Positions 54,418 through 63,805 of a stretch of DNA of 64,000 nt are shown one piece after another (the stretch's first letter is position 1; each line of letters starts with the position of its first letter). A program made the position numbers and the translations under genes. Source of the DNA: JAHELQ01 sp964491915 (lineage in GTDB: Bacteria; Acidobacteriota; Aminicenantia; UBA2199). The DNA lies in the NCBI GenBank assembly GCA_964491915.1, contig CAZBHS010000008.1, forward strand, positions 81,599-145,598, read 5' to 3'. The notes below the pieces were generated by a model. It searched no databases and was not told the origin of the DNA. It worked only from the letters and a program-made list of their open reading frames with translations.

Positions 54418-56463
54418 TTAGTGTGTGGTCCAGCGATCCATCCACTCCTTCACCTGGTGGTACCAGAACACCGAATTATTGGGCTTCAATATCCAGTGGT
54501 TCTCGTCCGGATAATAGATCAGCCGGCTGGGAATTCCCTTGGCCTGCAACACGCCGAACAATTCCAATCCATTGCCGATAGGGACTCGATAATCTTTTTC
54601 CCCATGGATCACCAATGTCGGCGTTTTAAAGTGTTTAGCCAAATAATGGGGGGAACAATTCTTGAAAAAACTGTCGTCCACCCAATAATGAGGCGCCAAG
54701 TCGCTCCGTTCCTCAGTGCCGAAATCGCTGGCGTACATTTCATACAGGTTGTACACGCCGGCGTGAACGATCAACGCGTTGTAAGGATTTTTTTTCCCCA
54801 AGATCAAACTGGCCAAATAGCCGCCGTAAGAGCCGCCGCCCGCCACCATCCGCTGCGGGTCAACCAGACCTTGCTCCACCAAATAATCGGTGGCCTCGAT
54901 GACATCCTCGTATGGCAAGTCCGCCCAATTGGCCACAATCGAACGGGTAAAATCATTGCCGAAACCGCTGGAACCGTGGAAATTCGGCCAGGCGCACACA
55001 TAGCCCCAACCGGCGAACACCTGGGCGTTCCACCGGAATTGGAAAGCGTCGTTAACGGCGCTGTGCGGTCCGCCGTGAATCAACATATAGAGGGGCCGCT
55101 TCTCCCCCTCTTTGTAGCCCGGAGGCAGGATGGTCCACATCTGGATCATATCCCCATTCGCCCCTTTGTAGGTCATGTTCCTGACTTCGCCCCAGTGGAC
55201 GTCAGCCAGCAATTCATCGTTAAAATGACTTAAAGTAGTAACCTGTCCGTTCGGCACGGCGATCTTCACCAATGTCGGCGGTTCGGTGAATCCCTGCCTC
55301 ATAGCCACCAGCATCCGCCCCTTCGGCCCCATCCTCAACGAGCCGAAGCTCTGTCGCGAAGTGACAACCCGGGGTCCGCCACCCTTCACGTCAACATAGG
55401 CCACCCGGTTGAAACCATGCTGGCCGCAGGCAAAATAGATGCGCTTCGCGTCCGGTGTCCAGACCAGGGAAAAGCAGTCATAGTCGAACTTTTCTGTAAG
55501 ATCACGGAGCGCCATCGTCTTACGCTCGTGAATCATGATCCGCGACCTGTCCCCATAGAATCCCTCGGTCACCTTGCGGAGATACGAAATATAACGGCCG
55601 TCGGGGCTGTATACCGGCGCGCCGTCGGATTGGGGATTGCCGGGAGTGATATTTCGAGCTTCACTATCGCCGATTTTCAAGACATAGACGTCTTTGTTCT
55701 CCTGCACGCCGGGATTGGTGTCGCTATCCGACACAAACGCGATCTCGGTCCCGTCGGGCGAGATATCGTAATCGCTTCCATCTGCGTCTTTGAAGGGCAA
55801 TTGCCGTCCACATTTCAAAGTGATGGTCTCGATAACGCCATCTTCGACTCCCACCATATAGACATGGACCTCGCGGTCGTCGATCCAATGATCCCAATAT
55901 TTCATGCGGGCGGAATCATACACTTTGGCCGAGACCTTGCTCTCCTTTCTCTCTTTCAAGATTTCGCCCTGTTCTTTCCAACTCTCCACATCCGGCCACA
56001 CCCGGGTGATGAAGGCAATCCGTTTCGAATCACGGAACCATTTGATGGAGCTAACGCCTGTGGGGATATCCGTCACCCTCCGCGCTTCGCCGCCGTTGGC
56101 GGATATGACATAGAGCTGCGATATCGTGTCGTCTCCCCGTTTGGCAACAAAAGCCACGAGCTTGCCGTCGGGACTGAACGTTGAGCTTCCCTCGCTTCCT
56201 TTATACGAGGTCAATTGCCGCGTCGCGCCGTCTACCGTCGAAACCAACCACAAATCCCCGTCGCCGCGATCCTCTTTCATATCAAACGAATACACTCCCA
56301 CAACCGCCCATTTGCCATCCGGCGACAATGAAGGCGACGCCACCTGCTTGATCTTCCACATTGTTTCAACCGATAGCGGTTGTTTGTGGCCGGAGGCGAC
56401 GATGAGTGTATGCAAACATAACAATACTGCACAAAAAATGGTAATCTTTCCCTTTAGATTCAT
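54418..56463 (-). CDS. Secreted S9 family peptidase (acylaminoacyl/dipeptidyl peptidase-like)
   Basis: A 681-residue protein with a signal peptide (to about VASG), a beta-propeller of PD40-type repeats (about 40-400, with SPDGKWAVVG, SPDGKLVAFVA, SPDGTEIAFVSD, SPDGRYISYL) and an alpha/beta-hydrolase domain (about 420-681). The catalytic Ser is in GGGSYGGYLAS, Asp in IHGEKDYRVP and His in PDENHWIL. It should cleave short peptides in the periplasm. Such enzymes are abundant in Acidobacteria and Bacteroidetes that live on proteins. Confidence 0.93.
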   Translation of the reverse strand: MNLKGKITIFCAVLLCLHTLIVASGHKQPLSVETMWKIKQVASPSLSPDGKWAVVGVYSFDMKEDRGDGDLWLVSTVDGATRQLTSYKGSEGSSTFSPDGKLVAFVAKRGDDTISQLYVISANGGEARRVTDIPTGVSSIKWFRDSKRIAFITRVWPDVESWKEQGEILKERKESKVSAKVYDSARMKYWDHWIDDREVHVYMVGVEDGVIETITLKCGRQLPFKDADGSDYDISPDGTEIAFVSDSDTNPGVQENKDVYVLKIGDSEARNITPGNPQSDGAPVYSPDGRYISYLRKVTEGFYGDRSRIMIHERKTMALRDLTEKFDYDCFSLVWTPDAKRIYFACGQHGFNRVAYVDVKGGGPRVVTSRQSFGSLRMGPKGRMLVAMRQGFTEPPTLVKIAVPNGQVTTLSHFNDELLADVHWGEVRNMTYKGANGDMIQMWTILPPGYKEGEKRPLYMLIHGGPHSAVNDAFQFRWNAQVFAGWGYVCAWPNFHGSSGFGNDFTRSIVANWADLPYEDVIEATDYLVEQGLVDPQRMVAGGGSYGGYLASLILGKKNPYNALIVHAGVYNLYEMYASDFGTEERSDLAPHYWVDDSFFKNCSPHYLAKHFKTPTLVIHGEKDYRVPIGNGLELFGVLQAKGIPSRLIYYPDENHWILKPNNSVFWYHQVKEWMDRWTTH

Positions 56464-56625
56464 GAATCCACTCCTTCACGATATATATACCCTTTAATAA
56501 TACTCCAAAACAAAAATCGAATCAACGGCGCCGGCGAAAATCAAAAAAAAAACCTCCCAACCGGAACATTCCCCCGGCCGGATCGTTTATATAGGTAACG
56601 AAAATAATAATACCAAGGAGATAGT

Positions 56626-57513
56626 ATGAAAAAAATAGCATTGTTAGTTGTCTTGTTCGGCCTGATCATGTTGCCGTTAACGGCTGAGACCGATACGGTG
56701 AAGAAACGGTTCGAACTGACTGGAGAGGGACAGGCGCAGTTGGAATTCGTGGATGTGGACGGCGATGTCGAGATTCGCACCCATAACAAGAACGAAATCG
56801 TATTCGAATTCACCAAAGAGCTCAAAGGTAACGCCACAGATAGCCTCCGCGACTATTATAAAGAGATCGAGCCAAAAATCACCCACGATAAAAACTCGGT
56901 GAAAATCAAGATCCATTACCCCAAACGGAAGACCAGCTTCTCTTCCATCTTTAAATCCGGCAGAGTGATTGTGTCGTCCCGCTTGTTGGTCCCCGCGGCC
57001 ATCGATAGCAACATCCGCCTGGTGGACGGCGACATCGACGCCGAAGGCCTGAAGGGCGAACTCAGCTTCCACACCGTTGACGGTAATTGTGTCGTCAAGG
57101 CATGCACAGGCAACATCAAAGCCGGCACAGTGGACGGAAACCTCGATATGAACGATCTGGAAGGAACTGTCGAAGCCAAAACCGTTGACGGCAACGTCAC
57201 TGTTTCAGGTATCCTCACCGGCATGATTTTCAAGAGCGTGGACGGCGACGCCGACGTCGAACTCCGCCCCGGTAGTGTATTGAAGACCGACTGCACCTTC
57301 AATGTTGTGGACGGCGACATCGACATCCGCATCCCCGCCGACCTCTCCTTCAAATTCAATGCCCGCACCTACGACGGCGGCATCAACATGGGTGTAAAAC
57401 TGGATAAGATCACCCTCGAGAAAAAAAACAAACTGGAAGGAAGCAAAGGTTCGAGCGAATTCTCCATCGACATCCACGCGGTGGACGGCGACATCACCAT
57501 CAAAGAAATCTAG
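56626..57513 (+). CDS. DUF4097 family secreted beta-helix-like protein with VDG repeats
   Basis: A 295-residue protein with a signal peptide (to about TAE) and a DUF4097-type beta-solenoid. A recurring strand-turn unit of about 17-22 residues carries VDGD or VDGN: FVDVDGDVEI, LVDGDIDA, TVDGNCVV, TVDGNLDM, TVDGNVTV, SVDGDADV, VVDGDIDI, AVDGDITI. The Asp-Gly turns stack to form a right-handed helix. Role unknown. AAGGAG precedes the start. It converges on the MATE gene. Confidence 0.82.
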   Translation: MKKIALLVVLFGLIMLPLTAETDTVKKRFELTGEGQAQLEFVDVDGDVEIRTHNKNEIVFEFTKELKGNATDSLRDYYKEIEPKITHDKNSVKIKIHYPKRKTSFSSIFKSGRVIVSSRLLVPAAIDSNIRLVDGDIDAEGLKGELSFHTVDGNCVVKACTGNIKAGTVDGNLDMNDLEGTVEAKTVDGNVTVSGILTGMIFKSVDGDADVELRPGSVLKTDCTFNVVDGDIDIRIPADLSFKFNARTYDGGINMGVKLDKITLEKKNKLEGSKGSSEFSIDIHAVDGDITIKEI

Positions 57514-57523
57514 AGAATTAGAG

Positions 57524-58861
57524 CTAGTTTACAGATACCCGGCTCCGGCGCAAGAAACGCCGGGTCAGGAGACCTGCGGATGTGGTGAGGCCGACGACGA
57601 AACCGAGCCACATCCCATGGACTCCCAAACCAAGGGGGAAGGCCATGATATAACCGGACGGGAGGCCGATGACCCAATAAGCGATGAAGGTGATAATCGT
57701 GGGACTCTTGACATCCGACATACCCCTCAACACCCCAAGGCCCGTCACTTGAATCCCATCCGACACCTGGAACAGCGCCCCGATAATCATCAGCGACGAC
57801 GCCAACTCGATGACGCTTCGGTCGTCAATGTAAAAGGTGGGAATTATATGGCGCACCACTACAAACAACACTCCGAACGACGCCATAATCCCGGCGGCCA
57901 ACACAAAACCCGAAAATCCCGCTCTTCGTACCGCCGCCATATCTCCCCGTCCCATCTCTTTGCCCACTCTAACCGAAGCGGCGGCCGAGACCCCGATGGC
58001 GAACATATAACTCACCGCCGCGGCGCTCAAGGCGATTTGATGGGCCGCCAACGCCCCGGCCCCCAACCAGCCGATCATCACCGCGCCGCCGGAGAAAGCC
58101 GCGGTTTCGAAGAAGAACTGCGAACCGCTGGGAAGGCCGAGCGTCAAGATGGACCGGATACAATTCCAATCCTCAGCCCCCCAAAACCGCCGCGGCATAT
58201 ACTTGCGGTAACTGTGGGCCCAGTGCACATACGCCATCAAACCAAAGGCTATGAACAACCGGTTCAGCAAGGTGGAGAGCCCGGCTCCCATCAAGCCCAT
58301 AGGGGGAATTCCCCAATGGCCGAAGATGAACAACCAGTTGAAGAACACGTTGAGAACATTGGCCCCCAATATCATCGCCATCGGCGGCCACATCAACGAC
58401 ACCCCTTCGCTGAATTGCCGGTAAGCCTGGAAGAACATGATGGGCAAAATCGAAATTCCCACCACCTGGAGATAATCCCCCGCCAGAGCCTCGACTCCCG
58501 GTTGCTGCTTCATATACGGAAGCAAGAGGGCCAGCCACGCGGTCACCAGCATCAACAGAAAACCGACTGCGATACAGACCCGAAGTCCTTGCTGCAGGAC
58601 CCGGCCCCCTTTCTTGTAGTCCCCGGCGCCGTCCGCCATGGCCACCAACGGGGTGATGCCCATACTCACCCCCAGTCCAAACACCAAAATCAAAAAAACC
58701 AGACTATTGGCCAATGCCGCGGCAGCCAATGGAACCGTTCCCAAACGCCCCACCATCACGCTGTCCACGATGCCCATGGAGACATGCCCCAATTGCCCGA
58801 TTATCACCGGCACGGCCAGGCGAAACGTAGCTCCCAATTCCAGTCGTTTGCTCAACATCAT
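57524..58861 (-). CDS. MATE family efflux protein
   Basis: A 445-residue membrane protein with twelve helices in two related halves of six. The first half holds AVPVIIGQLGHVSMGIVDSVMVGRLG and the second AFSGGAVMIGWLGAGALAAHQIAL, the usual MATE repeats. It exports cationic drugs or metabolites using sodium or protons. The NorM branch fits best; the substrate is unknown. Start at the ATGATG 58861/58858. No regulator adjacent. Confidence 0.93.
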   Translation of the reverse strand: MMLSKRLELGATFRLAVPVIIGQLGHVSMGIVDSVMVGRLGTVPLAAAALANSLVFLILVFGLGVSMGITPLVAMADGAGDYKKGGRVLQQGLRVCIAVGFLLMLVTAWLALLLPYMKQQPGVEALAGDYLQVVGISILPIMFFQAYRQFSEGVSLMWPPMAMILGANVLNVFFNWLFIFGHWGIPPMGLMGAGLSTLLNRLFIAFGLMAYVHWAHSYRKYMPRRFWGAEDWNCIRSILTLGLPSGSQFFFETAAFSGGAVMIGWLGAGALAAHQIALSAAAVSYMFAIGVSAAASVRVGKEMGRGDMAAVRRAGFSGFVLAAGIMASFGVLFVVVRHIIPTFYIDDRSVIELASSLMIIGALFQVSDGIQVTGLGVLRGMSDVKSPTIITFIAYWVIGLPSGYIMAFPLGLGVHGMWLGFVVGLTTSAGLLTRRFLRRSRVSVN

Positions 58862-59003
58862 AATGTCGCCACATTATAACACACCCGCCGCCGATAAAAG
58901 AAAAAAAATCAGCCGCTCCCGAAGCTCGAAATTATTTACTCAATCCTCAAAAATTCGAAAGCGATCCCCATTTGGGCGGACATCCAGGCATACTTGCGTT
59001 CCG

Positions 59004-61976
59004 TCAGCAGTTCCAGGGGATATAGTATTTTCCGTTCAGCGAATACTGCCGGATAAACTCGTTAGGCAGGCTATTGCTGTAAAACTGGTGGTGCCCGTAA
59101 TAGAACACGAGGCCGGCCCTTGGATGGAAGCGCCATTCGGCGTCGAGGTTCAAACTGAAGCCATTGTCGAAGTGATTGGCGAAACTTCCCAACGGGAACG
59201 CGCCGCCGTAGTGGAAGCTTGCATAATACCGGCCTTTTTTCCCAAAGGGTGTATCTCCCCCCGGCACTTCGACGTCAGTGGGATCCGATTCCGCCCGCTG
59301 GTCGCATTCGTCCCCTTCCAATACGGTATTCACCTCCCAAATCCCGGCCTCTCCGAGATTGAAGAAATCTTCGAAGCAACCATGTTCGTCGGTGGTCACC
59401 TGCCGGACAATTTTAGAACCATCGGGGGCTTCGTAGACAATCAGCACTGTCTCGAATGGACGGGGCGGATCTGTGCAACCCCGTGTTATGGCGGTGCATT
59501 CGTATCTCTCCGGCCGGTCATAGTAAGACCTCATGACTGTATACTTGGGATCATCGACTCTCCGGCAACGGACATCGGTCTCATGATTGATGGTCTGCCC
59601 GTTCACCAAATGCACCCGAAGAGTTATCGCTCCCAACGCCACCATGGTATCGCCCCGTGGTGTATAAGCGGTAATGGTTATATTCTCTGTGGAACAGCGG
59701 GGCGCATCCTCCAGCGGAATGATTTTCACGGTGGCGGCTACATTCGCCTTTGGTCCCAATTGAGTTTTTTCCGGATTCAATTCCATGGTCCAACCATTGG
59801 GCAAGCCGTCCACCCGCAGATACACCAGGATATCCTCGTCAAAAGGATTGCCGATATCGAATTTACTTGTGACCGGCTGGTAAGGACTACTGCCGGGAGT
59901 TTCGAAGCGATGGATGTTTTCCTGGGTGTCGTTGTTATCCGGGTTGTCGTCATTGGACACATCCACAATACGAACCCTCACGCAGGTATGCACTCCGGCG
60001 GCGGCGCTCCATTCGGTCCAGAAAGTCTCGTGAGCTCCCGATCCGGCTAAAACCGGAACAAAGAATTCATCGATCTCGTGAAAATCCGTACCTGTGGACC
60101 AGGGTTCGCGAATCTCCAAAATCACCCGGAAATCGGTGGCAGGCGCGTCGCCATTGTTCCATACCCGGCAATACAGTCTATTCGGCTCTCCCACCAGGGC
60201 GGCATCATCCACCGCTTCGGGATCGACAGCGTAGTTCCCTCCCTCATCCGGCGCGTCCACCCAGATATCCGGTGTTTGCCAACGGCCATCGTTCCGGGTG
60301 ATGGTGACGTCGTTATGGTCTGATGGAGGATCGTAATTGATCCGTATGTTCTCGCTGGTCCCGGTGGGGGGGCGCACCTCGATCGAGAGCCCCACATTGG
60401 CGTCCGTATAAGTCTCGCCGGCATTGAAGCAAGCGTCCGTCAGGTTGTTGTCGCTGGTGGGATCCACCACCACAGCGGGACCGGCTCCCGGCTCCACATG
60501 TTCGTTCACCTTGGTGATGATCACTCCCCCTTCGTCCAATCCGCTATCCAAACCTGATTGCTTGCGGTTCTCCACATAATAGGCCAACCGGTCCGCCATA
60601 TGGCCCCATTGGCCCACAAACGGACGGGGCGTGGTGACATGGGGATAGGCATAGAGATCCACCAAGCCCAGATGGTGACCGGCGGCGTGGGTATAGTGGG
60701 CGTTGGTGGTGGTCAAGGTGTGGATACTGGAAGAGATCATGACACTACCGGTACCCGGAACATTGTACGACCAGAACCCGGTGGTGGCGTGATCTCCCCT
60801 ATCGGCGCCTTCATTGGTGAGCACCATGACACGGTCCACGCCGGCGAAACTCACCCCCTGGGCCACCGCTTTATCGATGGCTTCCTGCACCAATTCCATC
60901 AGGGGCTCCATGTCGGCGGCGTAATAATGGGCGGCATCGTGATCGATATCGATCCAATCGGGAGCCGCTGTTACAGTAAAGGTCACGAGCCCCCAGGAAG
61001 CCTCGGAATAATAATTGTTCAGCGCCGTCTGGATATTCCCCGCCCGGGTGGCTGGAGTGTCGCCCGGAAGAGCCGGGGTGGGATGTTTCACGCATAACAA
61101 CAGCACATTCTGCATACCGGACACAGGCCCCACACGAAAGCGGTGAAGAGGATCGTCTCCGGTGACAAGGGGGAAATTACCGCTGCCGTCCCGGTTGATG
61201 GTGGCGGCGGGATCGATAGGATCGGGACCGGCAATGGCCAGTAGGGCGTTATCATTGAGATCCAAACCGGAAACGGATACATTTTGCTGGCCATTGTCGC
61301 TACCGGAGTCGTCGATATCCACCTCCGATACAGTGGCCCGCCAGATTTTCCGCTTATTTACCGGTTCGGTTGAAGTGAGTGTCGGCGACACGCCCAGCGG
61401 AGTGATGGACAGGGTGGGAGTATTTTTCATCGGCTCGCTGAATTCCACTTCGATGTCCACGTCGCGGGTAGGATCGGCGGAAGCGACCATCGCGGCGTTC
61501 GGGTCCGGCGGATCCAATCTCAACGTATCCCCCACCAACTCCCAACGGGCCTCGTAAATCAAGGTGGGACCGGAGTGAATCGTCACCCGTTTGACATACG
61601 GAAGAAAATTATCCACCAGCACATCCTCGGTTGCCTCCACCACAGGATTGACCAAATCGCTCGACAAGACATGAATCCGGTAATAGCCCTCGTCGAATTT
61701 GGCGGTGTCGTTCACCAGCGCCGCGCCGTGATCCGAGCCATTGGGCCTTGAACCGGAGCCCGCCCTGGCGTTTGTCTTCCAGAACTGATCGATGTCCACA
61801 TCCCCCGGAGCCCCATCCATTCCGCCGCCGTTGCTGAGGATATAATGGCCCGAATGGCCGCTTGCCCCGGTCCTGGTGCTATCGAAGACATGGTAGAAAA
61901 TATTCTCCACCGGCGGAGAGGTGGTAAACCAGTCGTCGCCAAATTCACACAACACATACGGAGCCGTCCTGCAGAG
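59004..61976 (-). CDS. Large secreted multi-domain protein, main part (M6-like peptidase fold, CARDB, barrel end), frameshifted
   Basis: About 990 residues in the frame that continues the FN3 start at 61945-62370. It has Ig-like domains (about 1-210), an M6-like metallopeptidase region (about 250-440) whose zinc motif reads HAAGHHLGLVDLY where HExxH is expected (Glu is Ala), a CARDB-like domain, further beta domains, and the first strands of an outer-membrane barrel (ASFHYGGAFPLGSF). The frame stops at 59004, but one extra base in the G4 run at 59016-59019 would extend it to 58936 with barrel-like sequence (KYAWMSAQMGIAFEF), so a second frameshift is likely. Confidence 0.7.
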   Translation of the reverse strand, partial: LCRTAPYVLCEFGDDWFTTSPPVENIFYHVFDSTRTGASGHSGHYILSNGGGMDGAPGDVDIDQFWKTNARAGSGSRPNGSDHGAALVNDTAKFDEGYYRIHVLSSDLVNPVVEATEDVLVDNFLPYVKRVTIHSGPTLIYEARWELVGDTLRLDPPDPNAAMVASADPTRDVDIEVEFSEPMKNTPTLSITPLGVSPTLTSTEPVNKRKIWRATVSEVDIDDSGSDNGQQNVSVSGLDLNDNALLAIAGPDPIDPAATINRDGSGNFPLVTGDDPLHRFRVGPVSGMQNVLLLCVKHPTPALPGDTPATRAGNIQTALNNYYSEASWGLVTFTVTAAPDWIDIDHDAAHYYAADMEPLMELVQEAIDKAVAQGVSFAGVDRVMVLTNEGADRGDHATTGFWSYNVPGTGSVMISSSIHTLTTTNAHYTHAAGHHLGLVDLYAYPHVTTPRPFVGQWGHMADRLAYYVENRKQSGLDSGLDEGGVIITKVNEHVEPGAGPAVVVDPTSDNNLTDACFNAGETYTDANVGLSIEVRPPTGTSENIRINYDPPSDHNDVTITRNDGRWQTPDIWVDAPDEGGNYAVDPEAVDDAALVGEPNRLYCRVWNNGDAPATDFRVILEIREPWSTGTDFHEIDEFFVPVLAGSGAHETFWTEWSAAAGVHTCVRVRIVDVSNDDNPDNNDTQENIHRFETPGSSPYQPVTSKFDIGNPFDEDILVYLRVDGLPNGWTMELNPEKTQLGPKANVAATVKIIPLEDAPRCSTENITITAYTPRGDTMVALGAITLRVHLVNGQTINHETDVRCRRVDDPKYTVMRSYYDRPERYECTAITRGCTDPPRPFETVLIVYEAPDGSKIVRQVTTDEHGCFEDFFNLGEAGIWEVNTVLEGDECDQRAESDPTDVEVPGGDTPFGKKGRYYASFHYGGAFPLGSFANHFDNGFSLNLDAEWRFHPRAGLVFYYGHHQFYSNSLPNEFIRQYSLNGKYYIPWNC

Positions 61977-62370
61977 GCCACAGGATTTCCAATGTGGTGG
62001 CGAGGGACTGGTTGGAGTATCCCGAATCGCCGTCCCCATTGAACGCCAACACCCGATACGCCACTTCGTCCGAATCCGCCGCCGGCACAAACGAATCGAC
62101 AAATTGTACGGTATTGGGAGCGATAGCTCCCGGAACCGGAGTCCACGCCCCGCCATTGACACTACGCTCGATTCTGAATCCATCCTCGTTTCCAGCATTG
62201 TCCTGCCAATCAAGCACAAAGCCGCGAGTGATTCCGTACCTGGGCACCACCTCCAAATCCGACGGATCATTGGGTACCACCGCGAAATTGACCATCGCAA
62301 CTCCCAATAAAACCACAAAGACCAACCATCGCATCCCGGTCTCTCTACTCATCGTCGTCCCCCGTCTCAT
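61945..62370 (-). CDS. Large secreted multi-domain protein, N-terminal part (signal peptide and FN3), frameshifted
   Basis: The start of the same protein: a signal peptide (about residues 13-30, GMRWLVFVVLLGVAMVNFA) and one fibronectin type III domain (about 35-125, PSDLEVVPRYGITRGFVLDW to GYSNQSLATT). After EILW the frame runs into unlike sequence and stops, while the frame of the main part takes over between about 61950 and 61985. An ATGA overlap with the upstream gene shows that the two were made as one operon. Confidence 0.7.
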   Translation of the reverse strand: MRRGTTMSRETGMRWLVFVVLLGVAMVNFAVVPNDPSDLEVVPRYGITRGFVLDWQDNAGNEDGFRIERSVNGGAWTPVPGAIAPNTVQFVDSFVPAADSDEVAYRVLAFNGDGDSGYSNQSLATTLEILWPLQDGSVCVV

Positions 62371-62774
62371 TTCCGGTCCTCCACAAGTTTGAACCGGACC
62401 ACCTTGCGGTCGGTGCGAACCAGTAGTTTTCCCTCAGAATCGAACACAGCGCGGGGTTTCCCTTGAATGTCCATCTCTGGCATCGATTTCTCCAATACCT
62501 TCGTTCCCTTTGAGAGGGACAACAAATTCAGCATCAGATGTCCCTTTTGGGGCTTTTTGTTATCCAGCATCACAGTGTTCAACATAACAAGGTTCCGCCC
62601 CCTATCGACGTTGAAAGCATATCGGTTCGCCATCCTGAAGAACCGCGATTGCGTCCACACCAACCGCCGCGAACTCACATTCACCAGAGCCGCCTTGTTT
62701 TTCCCCGGAGCCAGCAGGTATTTTCCATCTTCCGACAGAAACAACCCTTGCGGATATTTGATGCCCCTGACCAA
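62367..62774 (-). CDS. Secreted beta-propeller-like protein, C-terminal part (frameshifted)
   Basis: 135 residues that continue the protein starting at 63342. The strands GLFLSEDGKYLLAPGKNKAALVNVSSRRLVW and the AVFDSEGKLLVRTDRKVVRF repeat fit the same WD-like propeller. In this frame the sequence is open to about 62815 (RRVAWGSRTVLVRGIKYPQ), so the shift from the upstream frame lies at about 62795-62815. The stop overlaps the next start by an ATGA. Confidence 0.6.
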   Translation of the reverse strand: MVRGIKYPQGLFLSEDGKYLLAPGKNKAALVNVSSRRLVWTQSRFFRMANRYAFNVDRGRNLVMLNTVMLDNKKPQKGHLMLNLLSLSKGTKVLEKSMPEMDIQGKPRAVFDSEGKLLVRTDRKVVRFKLVEDRK

Positions 62775-63342
62775 TACTGTCCGCGATCCCCAGGCAACCC
62801 TTCGGCGGAGGCAGCGGCAAGGTAGGACTCATCACCTCCCCGCCGGGTTTAAAAACAGACATAACGTTTTTCTTTCCCTCTTTCTTTTTGCCGCAAACCG
62901 CCACATACCCGTCCGGCGACATAGCCACCCGCAGATAGCGATAGTTCCCAACTATCTTGTTCGCCAATTCTCTATCGCCGTCATACCAATAGAGATCGGT
63001 TTCATGCTCCAGATGAACCTCCCCCTCTTGACCATATTTGAGGATAACCTTCCGGTCCGACGAAACCAGCGTGTGAGCGACATCCTTTACCGGGAATTCC
63101 TTATCCCCGATGTTGACATAACGTTGGTGGTCGCGAAAGTATTCCATCCCCACAACCTCTCCGCCGGCATCCCGGATATACGTCATCCTCACCCGGTCTT
63201 TCCCGCAAATAACATCGCGCTCCATACTCTCCAATTGCTCAATCCCCTTGACCGCCCGCTCTTGCCCGGCAGCCGAAAGATCCGCGGGAAAATAAAAAAC
63301 CCACACACAGATAAATAATAATATTAAATGCTCCAATCGCAT
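62602..63342 (-). CDS. Secreted beta-propeller-like protein, N-terminal part (frameshifted)
   Basis: A signal peptide (MRLEHLILLFICVWVFYFPADLSAAG) is followed by WD-like strands (VAMSPDGYVAVCGKK). The sequence is protein-like up to about LPLPPP (near 62810), beyond which the 62367-62774 frame is the good one; the frame's last 60 residues are a shadow. AAGGAGG precedes the ATG. It and the large protein after it form a two-gene operon. Confidence 0.65.
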   Translation of the reverse strand: MRLEHLILLFICVWVFYFPADLSAAGQERAVKGIEQLESMERDVICGKDRVRMTYIRDAGGEVVGMEYFRDHQRYVNIGDKEFPVKDVAHTLVSSDRKVILKYGQEGEVHLEHETDLYWYDGDRELANKIVGNYRYLRVAMSPDGYVAVCGKKKEGKKNVMSVFKPGGEVMSPTLPLPPPKGCLGIADSIGQGHQISARVVSVGRWKIPAGSGEKQGGSGECEFAAVGVDAIAVLQDGEPICFQRR

Positions 63343-63553
63343 CTACTACCTCCTTGATATATAGTCAGAAAGGAGACCGGTCCTCTAGCATCGATCATTC
63401 AATTACCTACAAAAATTCCTTCCACTCGTTCTCCCTCCCGAACTACCAATAAGTTGCACTAAAAAATTAAATCCGTCAACAAATTATTTCTCAGCCCTCA
63501 AAACAAAAAAAACCCTTCATATCGGAAAACACAGCCCTCAATCTCCGTCGCCT

Positions 63554-63805
63554 GTAACACCACTAACTGCTTCCGTAACACAATCACCGGCATCGATAAC
63601 AAAATCTTCTACTTGCGTAACAAAATCTCCAGAATATGAAACAAAAGCATGTGCTTCCATAACACATCCCGTACACCGAGTACGCCACCCCGTACCCCCA
63701 GTCCCACATCCCGTACAACCAGTCCCACATCCCGTACTCCGGGTACGCCAACCCGTACCCCCAGTCCCCCATCCCGTACACCGAGTACGCCAACCCGTAC
63801 AACCA
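63554..63805. repeat. 21-bp tandem repeat array, 12 units without indels
   Basis: Twelve 21-base units begin at 63554 and follow in perfect phase to 63805. The right seven (63659 onward) are close copies built from CCCGTAC, AGTCC and ACGCCA pieces; the left five are more diverged. All three minus-strand frames and at least one plus frame are open over most of it, giving heptapeptide repeats. The encoding strand, if any, is unclear: one minus frame gives YG-x-x-D/Y-W heptads, another gives FVTQVEDFVIDAGD-like heptads, and one plus frame a V-x-x-P-V heptad. Confidence 0.85.

Noticed and set aside
57617..58879. Plus-strand open frame of about 420 residues over the MATE gene
   Set aside because: It is antisense to twelve well-formed membrane helices; its Arg/His/Gln-rich sequence is a by-product.
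58638..60050. Long plus-strand open frame (about 470 residues)
   Set aside because: It lies antisense to the MATE gene and the large secreted protein; composition is that of a shadow frame and it matches no family.
63554..63805. CRISPR array
   Set aside because: The repeats are contiguous 21-base units without spacers, and no cas genes are present.
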